Position numbers and translations under genes: made by a program | In this document: in pieces, positions 22,233 through 31,821 of the stretch | How positions within the stretch are numbered: the stretch's first letter is position 1 | How the letters are laid out: each line of letters begins with the position of its first letter | The notes under the pieces: model-generated | The model's database searches: none | What the model was told of the DNA's origin: nothing | What the model saw: only the letters and a program-made list of their open reading frames with translations | NCBI RefSeq assembly: GCF_026745355.1 | Contig: NC_079207.1 | Span: 34,938,502 to 35,002,501, forward strand | Length of the DNA: 64,000 bases | Source of the DNA: Beta vulgaris subsp. vulgaris | Taxonomy: Eukaryota; Streptophyta; Magnoliopsida; Caryophyllales; Amaranthaceae | Direction of reading: 5' to 3'

Positions 22233-23069
22233 CTCTGAAGTACTATTGGGATTTTGATATCGTGAACAAATATAAGTTACTTAAGGATATTTATCCATGG
22301 CATACTTCTTCATTTTATGAATATCAACTTCAACCGTTCAACGACCCGTGTCTCAATTTCATGGAAATAGTTATGGATATTTGCTTATGAATATTAAGAG
22401 AGAATTTTCGATATATTTGCCAATATATATAAATACCCCCTTCTGAGATTGAGTGGTAAAGTATACTTCAAATAACTAATGAAGATATGCTTATTCATGT
22501 ATATATATAGCTTTAAGCGTATGAAATTATAAAGGGTTTAATTCATACAATTCGTTACTGGTAGAACATTGGTACATATTGTGTTAGAGAACTAAATCTT
22601 GATTTCAGATTCATATATGAATTTCAAAATGTGAATGACATTGTATCTTAAATTACCAAGCTAGACGAATATGAATTTGAGTTTGGAAAATTATGGGTTT
22701 AAAAGGTCTATATAAAATACGAGATTTATTTCAGAATATATCCTAACATGAGTTGGTCATGGAAAGATTGAGGTTACATATTTCAAAAGTAGGCTATTGT
22801 TTTGGAATTGAAGAGTACACTACAATTTATAAATCGAGGGAAATATAGTTGTTACTTGGAGTTTTATGATAATAACTATTGGAACAAGTAGTAAATCTTT
22901 TGGCACTTTGATTGAGTGTAAGATTTGAAGTTATAGGTAAGGCTTCTGAAATTGCTTTAGGGAGGAAGAGAAGTTCAAATAATCTTTAGAATTAGGGTTA
23001 TACGGTATGAAATATGTGTTGGAATTCTTGTGAGACAAACTAGTCATTCAGTTTAGAAATGTAAGTTGT
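22233..23069. other. AT-rich DNA left of the nested copia unit
   Basis: No domain, LTR or inverted end recognised. It resembles 34748-36000 in base composition and may be the other half of the same pre-insertion DNA. Confidence 0.4.
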
Positions 23070-23705
23070 TGTTATAATGGAAGTAAGAGAGAAACAAATT
23101 ATGAATGCAAAAACAATAAAAACAGACAACAGATTTACGTGGTTCACCAATTTGGCTACATCCACGGTAGAGAGGGAGAGAATATTTTATTATGTGACGA
23201 AAACCAGATTACAGAGAGAATATAGTGTTTTTTGTTGTGTAAAACCTAGGTAAAAATAATCTATTTATACCCAGCAGCTCAAAACGCGTTTTCTACGTTA
23301 TTTGCCGACCCGCCCGGGCGGAACCCAGCTCTCCAGAAATGCTTGCGCGCCCGACCGGGAGAGATCCGCCCGACCTGACCGGGCAGAGCGCAGGACACGT
23401 TATTTGCCGACCCGCCCGGGCGGAACCCAGCTCTCCAGAAATGCTTACGCGCCCGACCGGGCGAGATCCGCCCGACCTGACCGGGCGGAGCGCAGGACGA
23501 AAACAGTTTCGTCAGTTCTTCGTAAAACATACATACTTTCTCGTTTCTCAGCGGAATTGGGCATGACCTATCGTTGGAAAGCTCTTGGAACAAGCTATCA
23601 CCTACAATTTGAATCACATCAGAACCATTTATATATTGAGAGATATGTGCATTCGAAGTCATCCTTATGTCATTCCTTCTTCACGCATTCTACCAAACAC
23701 CTTCA
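23070..23705 (-). repeat. 3' LTR with an internal duplication
   Basis: On the minus strand it starts TGAAGGTGTTTGG and ends near TTATAACA. The TATA box GGTATAAATAG lies at about 23264-23274. It is about 100 bp longer than the 5' copy because the GC-rich block at 23296-23497 is doubled. The block TACGTGGTTCACCAATTTGG (about 23134) is shared with both LTRs of the second copia element. Confidence 0.85.
23296..23497. repeat. 102-bp GC-rich tandem duplication in the LTR
   Basis: Two copies at 23296-23397 and 23398-23497 differ at about four bases. Each holds the palindrome CCGCCCGGGCGG and repeats of CCGACCGGGCG. The 5' LTR (34435-34536) has one copy, so the duplication arose in one LTR after or during insertion. 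It lies just upstream of the TATA box, where enhancers of U3 usually are. Confidence 0.9.
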
Positions 23706-23732
23706 AGGCACCATTCAAATCGCTATTCTTAG

Positions 23733-23745
23733 AAATCTCCACCTT
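23733..23745 (-). promoter_or_regulatory. Polypurine tract (minus strand)
   Basis: CAAGGTGGAGATT on the minus strand, about 28 bp before the 3' LTR; the same tract with the same offset occurs at 42587-42600 in the related element. Confidence 0.65.
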
Positions 23746-23890
23746 GACTTGAATCCTCTCACAATTAGCCATAAAACAGATGCATTGATCACAACACCCA
23801 GAATCTTCCTACAACAGACTTGTCCCAAAAGACAACCAGACCAGATTAGTCCCTAAAGACCCCAGACCAGATTAGCCCCTCTAAGGGCCA

Positions 23891-25464
23891 CTAATAATCA
23901 CGATCAGCTTGTAAGTCCAAGCAACCTTGGAGCATACCCTGTGGAATCAGATTCGAACAGATGTGTTCCTTATACTCTTTCCTAGCACAAGTAACACCTT
24001 CAATGGACGGCCCAAAAATATTCACCTCTCCGACATACAGTGCAAAACCTTCACCATCTCCATTTTGAGGAGAGTCCCCAAAGATTTCATGCTGACCAAG
24101 AGCCAAGCTTGACTGACCCAATTTTGATGACGAAGAACACGGAGTTTTAGATTCAGATTGTGAGTGTTGACACATTTCTTCCTGACGTGAACCACCACTC
24201 CAACCTAGAGTGCCTATGTGCTCCACCTGTTTCTCAACACTATCAGAAACAACCAATGTAGCAACCCCAGATTCAGATAACGTAGACCCTTGCAACACAT
24301 ACAATGTCTCCCGTTTAACCCCTTTCAGGATCATCTTCGAACCCCTGTAGACATACAACCCTCCACCTTCACCTTTGAAACTGAACCCTTTCTTGTCTAA
24401 CAAACTAAGTGAAATTAGATTCTTTGTGATTTGTGGAACATGCCTAACATCATTCAAAGTACAAACTTTGCCATCACATGTCCTTATTCTGATGAATCCT
24501 ATACTAATTGTCTTACAGACCTCACTGTTGGCCATAGAACACTTCCATCAACCTGTTTATAGTTCATAAACCACTCCCTACGCAAACACATATGACAAGA
24601 CGCTCCTGAATCTAAAACCCACACATCACTACAATGTGTTTGTTCATTAGCAACTAAAGCAATATCATCATCAGAAATGAAATTTTGTGCTGCAACAGCA
24701 GCAGAACCAGACCCAGATTCATCAAATCCAGATTTATTTTTCCTTTTAGGACACTCCCTTTTCCAATGCCCCGTTTCCTTACAGTAATTACAGACATCAC
24801 TAGATTTAGGACCTCTAGAAGACGGTTTCCTTGAATTTTTTCGCGAATTCTCCTGTCCATTACTACAGGCTACTAATCCAGCAGCCTGATCGACTGTACC
24901 TGTACCAGACGCCTTATGACGAATCTCTCTAGTATGAAGTGCAGATCTTACTTCTTCTAATGACAGACTATCTTTCCCAATAATAAAAGAATCCACAAAA
25001 TTCTAATACGACGAAGGCAAAGATACTAACAGAATTAAAGCACCATCCTCATCATCTACTTTAACATACATATTACGAAGATCTAGTAAGATAATATTCA
25101 ATTTATCTAAGTGATCCTTAAGAGACGTACCTTCCTGCACATGCAGGCTAAACAAACCTTGCTTTATTATCAACTTGTTGGTTAGAGATTTCGTCATGTA
25201 TAAACTCTCTAACTTCAACCACAGACCAGCAACACTTTTCTGCTCCGCAACTTCAGTAATTATATCGTCAGACATACACATCATAATTATTGAATGCGCC
25301 TTTTCCTCTAGAATTTCCATCTCACCGGTGACTGAATCCGTTGCCTTCTTTGCTAACGGTTCCCATAACCCCTGTTGCTTCAGTAAAGCCCGCATCTTGA
25401 TTTGTCACAGACGAAAACTATTCCTCCCAGTAAATTTATCAATTTTGACATTCATCCCAGACAT
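23891..25464 (-). pseudogene. Copia gag plus protease, pol deleted
   Basis: Minus strand from ATG 25464 (MSGMNVKIDKFTGRNSF), with an in-frame stop about 20 codons in. MRALLKQQGLWEPLAKKATD to LRNMYVKVDDEDGALILLVS is UBN2-type gag. The zinc knuckle CNYCKETGHWKREC is intact, as is the protease site VWVLDSGASCHM (about 24600). A frameshift near 24530 leads to a 214-codon open frame (24535-23891). This has a gag-pre-integrase-like part (DVRHVPQITKNLISLSLLDK) followed by about 110 residues unlike copia, ending LQGCLDLQADRDY. Integrase, RT and RNase H are absent. Comparison with the related element suggests a deletion whose end is near 23895. Confidence 0.85.
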
Positions 25465-25490
25465 CTTTCTCACACAGATCGAACACCAAA

Positions 25491-25503
25491 GCTCTTGATA
25501 CCA
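25491..25503 (-). promoter_or_regulatory. Primer-binding site (minus strand)
   Basis: TGGTATCAAGAGC on the minus strand just inside the 5' LTR, the tRNA-Met type site with one substitution relative to TGGTATCAGAGC spacing. Confidence 0.8.
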
Positions 25504-25508
25504 GTTTA

Positions 25509-25644
25509 TTATAACAGATGTGAGACAAAAACAAATTATGAATGCAAATACAATAAAAACAGACAATAGATTTACGTGGTTCACCAATTTGGCTACATCC
25601 ACGACAGAGAGGGAGAGAAAATTTTATTATGTGAGGAAAACCAG
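25509..25644 (-). repeat. 5' LTR, inner part (downstream of the CACTA break)
   Basis: Matches 23075-23208 of the 3' LTR up to GGAAAACCAG, where the CACTA insert begins. The last CAG is the target duplication. Confidence 0.88.
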
Positions 25645-25689
25645 CACTACAAAAAAAATTGGCAATAGAGGCACATCATTTGGCCGACT

Positions 25690-26215
25690 TGCCTCTAAAA
25701 CCCCCTTTTACCATCACATAAACATGGTTGCCTCTAATTATATGGTTTTTAGTGTCAAGTATATTCTGGTGCCTCTAAAGATACATTTCAGCATCAGACG
25801 AATGTTGGTTGCCTCTAAAACCATGTTTTTAGCATCACATGGATATTGGTTGTCGCTAAATCCATATATTTTAGCATCACATGAATTTAATTGTCTCTAA
25901 AGCCATTTTTTTAGCATCAACTGTAATTAGTCATCTCTAAAGCCATGTATTTAGCGTCACATGACTTTAGTTGTCTGAAAAGCCATTTTTTTCAGCATCA
26001 ACTGTAGTTAGTTGTCTTTAAAGCCATGTATTTAGCGTCACATGAATTTAGTTGTCTCTAAAGCCATTTTTTCAACATCAACTGTAGTTAGTTGTCTCTA
26101 AAGCCATGTATTTAACGTCACATGAATTTAGTTGTCTCGATAGCCATTTTTTTCAGCATCACATAGATTATTGTTGCATCTAAAGATATTTTTTAGCGTC
26201 ACTTGAATTGTCGGT
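25690..26215. repeat. CACTA left subterminal array, 40-bp monomers
   Basis: About a dozen monomers of 40-42 bp, each AAAGCCAT...TTTAGC(A/G)TCA...TTAGTTGTCTCT. In 25890-26150 two types alternate: one with CAGCATCAACTGTAGTTAG and one with GTATTTAGCGTCACATGAAT. This gives an 80-bp higher-order dimer. Subterminal arrays like this bind the transposase accessory protein in En/Spm. Confidence 0.85.
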
Positions 26216-26630
26216 CAAAAAAAATTTGACTGCTGGGTCAACCTGATATTGACCTATTTGAACCTGGTTCGACCTGTGAGGGGGTCAGTCTCCAGACTTG
26301 ATCGAAACCTAACCTGGGATTACCCAGACCTGACCGGCACCCGACAAAGTCATATTCTGACCTGACCACACAGACCTGCATTCAAAATCGGATCTGACCC
26401 TATCTCAACTCAATATTAACCCAAAACCAACTAGACCCAGTAAATACCCGATTTATTTATGACCAATCTGAATTCAACTATAATTCATGTTAACTAAATA
26501 AAATAAAATTTACCTTATTTGATCTAATTTTTAAACTAACCTATTTGAACGACTAAACTCCACAAAATTCTTAAAATTCAATTATTTGTTTCATATCACA
26601 AAAATCATTTACATATGTTACGTATTTTTC
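26216..26630. other. ACCTGACC-rich segment
   Basis: Degenerate repeats of GACCTGACC/AACCTG from 26230 to 26460 resemble the interior of plant hAT MITEs that carry long runs of such motifs. No ends could be placed. Confidence 0.4.
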
Positions 26631-26639
26631 TAGATATGT

Positions 26640-26870
26640 TGGCAAATCAAATAGGGATACACAAAGGTTGGCAAATTCTTATACCCCACAACTAAGTCAT
26701 CCCTGTAATTCTCCAAATCAAATAGGCATACCCAAAGTTTGGCAACTAAATCATCCTCATAATTTTTCAAATTAAATAGGCATACACAAAGATCGGCAAC
26801 TACACCATCCTTGTAATTTTCCAATTTTATGATCGACAACTAAATCATACTACATCATCCTTGTACATCA
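26640..26870. repeat. 65-bp tandem repeat, about three copies
   Basis: Units share AAAT(C/T)AAATAGGCATAC(A/C)CAAAG and GGCAACTA(A/C)A(T/C)CATCC, spaced about 60-70 bp. The minus-strand 69-codon frame across it is a by-product of the repeat. Confidence 0.7.
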
Positions 26871-26941
26871 TCCTCATAAGTTTTTATGAAGTGGCCTAAT
26901 GCAAAAACTACTGAAATTTGCAAATCATACTTTCTAAATTT

Positions 26942-27100
26942 CACTAGTAGAAAAAACGTGGTTTTGGCTACACAGCAATTAAGAGGGCAGCAATAGGTCA
27001 TTAATTTATTGCTGCGGTTTTTAACTGAGATTTATAATGTATATTGTTGCGGTTTTCCCGGAAAACCGCAACAATACATACATGTTTAAGAAAAAAAATA
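26942..27100 (+). mobile_element. Left terminus of a second, truncated CACTA-type element
   Basis: CACTAGTAGAAAAAACGTGG is the same terminus type as 45314. It is followed by repeated, partly inverted subterminal motifs (TTGCTGCGGTTTT and GGAAAACCGCAACAA). No matching right terminus was found before 34344, so the extent is unknown. Confidence 0.5.
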
Positions 27101-28147
27101 TTATTATTTTTTACATTTTGTCATTAAATTTGAAACATAAAAAAATTCAAAAAATAGCAAAAAAAATCATAAACTTCCACCACCAAAAAATTCAATGAAA
27201 CGAACAAATGAAAAACACAATAAAAAACAAAACAAAGTAAAAAACAAAAGAATCTGAAACAAACAAATTTGAGAATTACACCATACCGAACAAACAAAAA
27301 TGAAATAATTACAATGAACAAACAAATTTGAAACAATGAACAAATTAATCTAAAACAATGAACAAACAAATCAACAACACTAACCTAACAAAAAGAATTG
27401 AATCAAAACAACCATTTGTTTGCTGAATTAAAAAACAAATCTGAGAATCTAATAAAAAAAGACGGCGGCAAGTTCCAGCGTTGAAGCGAAGGCGGCTAAT
27501 GATGTAGAGCTGAGCGACGGCGAAGTCGGCGACGATGGAGGGCTGAAGATGGAAGGATAACGAGGATTGAGTTTCTTTTTCGTCATTGTTTATTCGTTCG
27601 TTGGTCATCGGCGAGTCATTAGGGTTCAGGTGAGAAAGAATTGAGTGAAGGAGATGGGGAAGGAGATGAGAGCATCAGTGTTAGGTGAGAGAGGAAGGAG
27701 AAAGTGAAGATAGAGGAAGAGAGAGAGAGGAGATGAGAGGTTGAGAATGAAATGGCGTGAGAGGAAGAGGGAGGAAGAGAGGAAGAGCGTCTGATTCAGA
27801 GAAGAAACAAACTAAAATCAAACACTCCAACTATATGCAGCAGAAGAAACAATAATCATAGACATTTACCTGGAAATGAGATAGAGCCTCGAAGGTAAAA
27901 AAAAATTCAGAGAGATTGAACTGAGTGAACAATAGCACGAGAGGGAAGGAAGAAATGAAAGGGAATTTGGGGATTTTGACTTTTAAAACTTTTTTGGAGT
28001 TTTGGAGTAGCGGGCGTGGGAGTTTTGAATATGGATGAATATTTTACTGCAGCCTTTCTTAATTTTACTTTGCTAAGAAAAAAAAAATACTTCACGAATT
28101 TTACGGATTATAACTTATTTTCGATAGATAAACTTGTTTTCAATTAA
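27101..28147. other. AT-rich stretch with a minus-strand leader-like segment
   Basis: From 27800 to 27600 the minus strand is CT-rich, with runs of CTCTCTC followed by ATG at 27608 (MTNERINNDEKETQ). The frame is short, ends in low-complexity F/C/V-rich sequence and matches no family known to me. It looks like a transposon gene leader with a decayed first exon. Confidence 0.35.
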
Positions 28148-28707
28148 TCTCTATTATATAAGGGAAGGGGGAGCAATGGTGTGTTCTTTTGAGATGCCTA
28201 TTTTGCCCCCCTTCTTTTTCTAAATTACAAAAGGAATGTCAAAAGTAAAATTGGCAATCAAAGAAAACTACCAAAAATTAATTTACAACACTCACTCATA
28301 AATCACTCACAAATCACTTAAAAGAAGAAACTTACAAATCAGTCATACAATTGAGAAAATCACGTTATAAAAATCACGCAAATCACGCAAATAATCAAGA
28401 AACTTTATTAAAACTTCAAAATACAGACAAAAATATTTACAAAAATTTACTTACAAATCACTATTCTCAAGAACCATTCACAATTAATGGTGGGTCATGA
28501 TAAAAAAATTGAGGTGTATTTGTAGTGAAATCAGAATTTAGAAGTTCGACAAGGAAACAAATTATTTACTTTTTTATATAGTGTTTCCTATATATAATGA
28601 AACTTTTACATATATTTGGACCTATCTTTTTCTATTATATATAGTGATTAATTATCAAGGTAAAAAGGTTTATGTAAAATATCATTCAAGAATTAAAGTA
28701 CAACATA
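28148..28707 (+). mobile_element. Helitron 5' end, 3' end missing
   Basis: Starts TCTCTATTATATAAGGGAAG after an A, and is alike for about 90 bp to the complete copy at 28708. No hairpin plus CTAG terminus precedes the next Helitron, so it is truncated. Confidence 0.6.
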
Positions 28708-29286
28708 TCTCTATTATATAAGGGAAGGGGGGAGCTATGGTGTCCCCAAATGAAGAGACTATGTTACCCCCTTCCCATTCTGAATTACAAATTCACTTAC
28801 AAACAAAGGGGCTTCAAACCAAAAAACAAATACAATAATATATATACAATCACTCACAAGTCAATTAAAATCATAAAATATGCATAATTTACATTATGCA
28901 AATCACTAAAATGAGAAAAATTTACAAAAATTTAAAAATTCACTTACGAACTACAACCTATGAAAAAATTGACTTGAAATCAAAGTGTCCACTTTCTTTA
29001 CAATTTATGAAGTACTGTACTTAATTCAAAAATCAACTAAAAAATCATAATAGAGAATCAGAAATAAATTTAATGAAATTTCTATTTTGTTCATAGAATT
29101 TAACTTTGAAAAGTAAAAAAAAAATGGTGAGAGACTTAAGTGACATAAACTAAACCAATCAAATTTTGCAACTAAAAACAATTATAGTTCGTATGTCTAA
29201 TGTCAAATTTTGACTCTTATGCCGAAGAAAATCGAGATTCTGTTTCGAAAAAAATTCAAGCACGCATCGCGTGCAAAAAATTCTAG
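28708..29286 (+). mobile_element. Non-autonomous Helitron, 579 bp
   Basis: 5' end TCTCTATTATATAAGGG. 3' end is a hairpin GCACGC-ATC-GCGTGC, then AAAAAATT and CTAG. It lies between host A (28707) and T (29287), as Helitrons do. No Rep/helicase coding sequence. Confidence 0.8.
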
Positions 29287-29310
29287 TTAATTATAATATA
29301 TTATTTCTAA

Positions 29311-29650
29311 GGCCCAGTTCATTTCACCTGATACTTGCTAATCATAACTTATTAGAGCTGGTTAGAACTGATTAGAATTGATTTGAACTGATTAGAATTG
29401 ATTTTTACTGAACTAATTTTTAAGGATTAAAACTGATTAGAGCTGGTTAAAACTTATTAAAACTGATTAAAATTTATTATTGAACTGATTGGAACTGATT
29501 AAAACTGATTAGAACTGATCACAGTTGAACTCATTTTTTGAATACTGATTAAAACTAATTTTTAGTTATTAAAACTGATTAAACTATTAAACTTTATTAG
29601 AACTGATTAGAACTAAACATTATTTTTTTAAAGGTGAACTGAATAGGGCC
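29311..29650. mobile_element. 340-bp MITE with GGCCC termini and ACTGATTAGA repeats
   Basis: Ends GGCCCAGTTCATTTCACC and (reverse complement) GGCCCTATTCAGTTCACC are inverted repeats of about 18 bp. The middle is an irregular array of AACTGATTAGA-type units, about 25 copies. The target duplication is not clear, so the superfamily (PIF/Harbinger or hAT) is open. Confidence 0.65.
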
Positions 29651-29678
29651 AAATTTATCCAAAAATAGTAGGTTTATT

Positions 29679-29853
29679 TAGGGTTGTCCATTATTCGTAA
29701 AAAATCCAAAATCCAATCCTAATTATCAATTCAGATTGGACATTTTCTATTTCAGATTGGATTTAGACTCAAAATTTTTAGATTTTGAATTATTGAATTG
29801 GATTTGGACTAGACATATTAAAATCCATTATATATATATAATATATATAATAT

Positions 29854-29898
<45 letters not shown>

Positions 29899-30130
29899 AT
29901 ATATATATATATATTGTCATTAGCCCAATTTTTATGGAGCAAGGTTTAACCCCAAAGTCTACATCAAAGATAAGTCATTTGCCAACACATCTCTCATACT
30001 TTCGGATCGGATTGGATTAAACTTTACGAAAATTTGAATTGAATTTGGAATGAAAAATTGAGTCCAAATTTTATTTGGATTGGATTTGGACTAAAAGAAA
30101 TCTAATCAAAAGTCCAAATAGACAGCCCTA
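29679..30130. mobile_element. hAT-type MITE, 452 bp
   Basis: Termini TAGGGTTGTCCA and (reverse complement) TAGGGCTGTCTA, flanked by a perfect 8-bp duplication GGTTTATT (29671-29678 and 30131-30138). Interior repeats GGATTGGATTTGGACT in both directions. A TA microsatellite lies inside. Confidence 0.85.
29829..29915. repeat. TA-rich microsatellite
   Basis: About 87 bp of (TA)n interrupted by AA doublets, inside the hAT MITE. Confidence 0.9.
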
Positions 30131-30385
30131 GGTTTATTTAATTTGGAAACGTATGTCTTAAAATAGAATAAAGCAAAATGCACAAATCATTACAGAACGT
30201 CCAAATTGGGAAAGTGCACAGATCATTATGGAATAGAGGGAGTACAATAAGTAAGATAAATTTAGATCTTAACAAAAATTTAAGAGATAAATTTAGATCT
30301 TAACAAAAATTTAAGATCATATTAGATCAAATAAGAATAATTCCAAAAAAATAAAGATCATATCACAGAAGAAGATTTCATATTA

Positions 30386-30697
30386 CTCCCTCCGTTTCCT
30401 AAAGATCTTCCTTGTTAGTTCCTATAGATACAAGGAGAATCCATTTGTGTGGGGTGTTGGGTGGGTAAAGTAGGAGAGAGAAAGGGGTTAAGATAAATAA
30501 ACAAATAAAAATGGGTTAAAGTAGGAGAGAGAAAGGGAGTAAATTGAATTAATAATGTAATGGTGGACCATATGATAGGGACATGAGAGGGTAAAAAGGG
30601 AAAAAAAATTCTCAATAAGGAATAAAGTAAAAGAGGGAAGATCTTTTGGAAACGCACTTAAACGGAAATAGCGAAGATCTTTAGGAAACGGAGGGAG
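30386..30697. mobile_element. Stowaway-type (Tc1/mariner) MITE, 312 bp
   Basis: Perfect 25-bp inverted ends beginning CTCCCTCCGTTTCCTAAAG, with TA on both sides. The internal sequence, reversed, matches the copy at 31507-31821. Confidence 0.88.
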
Positions 30698-31506
30698 TAG
30701 ATCAGAATAGTTCAAATTAGATCAGAATAGTTCACCCACCCTTATTAGTTCACATAATAAATCAAGCAATGTCGTAAGTTTATAAAAATATTACAAATTA
30801 ATACGGTCCAATAAGTGAACATAGGTTACTCCAATCAGTTAAAATAAGTTTATGAGTTTATAACATCTAAAAGAAATTTCCCAAAAAAAAGGCATTAGCG
30901 AAAAAAGAAGAAGTGGAAACTACTATAGCGAGCAAGCTGGATTTGTATCGTCTAATAAAATTTGGGGTCTGAAAGACCAAAACAAAAAAGCCCTTTCTGT
31001 TTGCACCAACATCAAGAAACCCTTTTCATCAAAATCATTCAAAAATCCCCAATTCAAAATCCCTAATTATTCCTATTTAAGCTTGTTGCTACTAACTTCA
31101 ATAAAGATGTTAATCTTCCCACGAACCGCTCTTAAAGATTTCGGTGTTATGGTTAGAATTCGTGTTTCTCGTCAAAACCCTAGTTTTGATTTTGTTGTTT
31201 TTTCAATTTATGACTTTTTAGGTGAGATGTGTTATAATTCATTATATTCTAATTATTTTATTTCACTAGTAGAATAAATCAATTTTGCTGTAATATATTA
31301 GCATTGAAATATTCTAATAATTCTTACTAATTCTCAAGAATTATTTTGCATGGTTGGGTAAATAAATGTGTGGAATAGGGCAATTAAATTTTTTGAAATT
31401 TTGTTAGTGTATCTAAATTTTTTGGGATAGGGGCGATCAATTTTATTTATTTATTTATTTATTTTATTTTGGGATAGGGGAATATTCAAAATTTTCCTAT
31501 CAAATA
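30698..31506. other. Spacer between the two Stowaway copies
   Basis: Contains a leader-like stretch (30985-31260) with a 64-codon plus-strand frame from ATG 31083 that matches nothing I recognise, then AT-rich DNA with TTTA repeats near 31440. Confidence 0.4.
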
Positions 31507-31821
31507 CTCCCTCTGTTTCCTAAAAATCTTCCCTCTTTCCCTTTAAGTGTGTTTCCAAAAAATCTTCCCTCTTTTACTTTATTCCTTATTTGGAAAAAAA
31601 TTCCCTTTTTACCCTCTCATGTCCCTGTCATATGGCTCACCATTACATTATTAATTCAATTTTCCCCCCTTTCTCTCTCCTACTTCAACCACTTTTTATT
31701 TGTTTATTTATCTTAACCCCTCTCTCTCTCCTACTTTACCCACCACATACCCCATACAAATGGATCCTCCTTGATATTTGTAGGAATAGTAACAATGAAA
31801 ATGTTTAGGAAACGAAGGTAG
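31507..31821. mobile_element. Second Stowaway MITE of the same family, inverted
   Basis: Starts CTCCCTCTGTTTCCTAAAAA and ends TTTAGGAAACGAAGGTAG with flanking TA. It is similar end to end to the reverse complement of 30386-30697 but with mismatched TIRs, so the older or more mutated copy. Confidence 0.82.

Noticed and set aside
23302..23856. 184-codon plus-strand frame rich in Arg/Pro
   Set aside because: It is antisense to the LTR and open only because of the duplicated GC-rich block.
484..26215. Regular short repeats (45-bp at 484-840, 40-bp at 25690-26215) resembling a CRISPR array
   Set aside because: The units are head-to-tail with no unique spacers, in plant DNA, and lie within a retroelement intron and a CACTA subterminal region.
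27124..27608. Possible minus-strand gene with ATG at 27608
   Set aside because: No known domain, second half is Phe/Cys/Val-rich low complexity, and no splice pair gave a longer coherent product.
31083..31277. Small host gene starting at 31083
   Set aside because: 64 codons, no recognisable motif, inside a CACTA element between two MITEs; probably a leader-derived frame.
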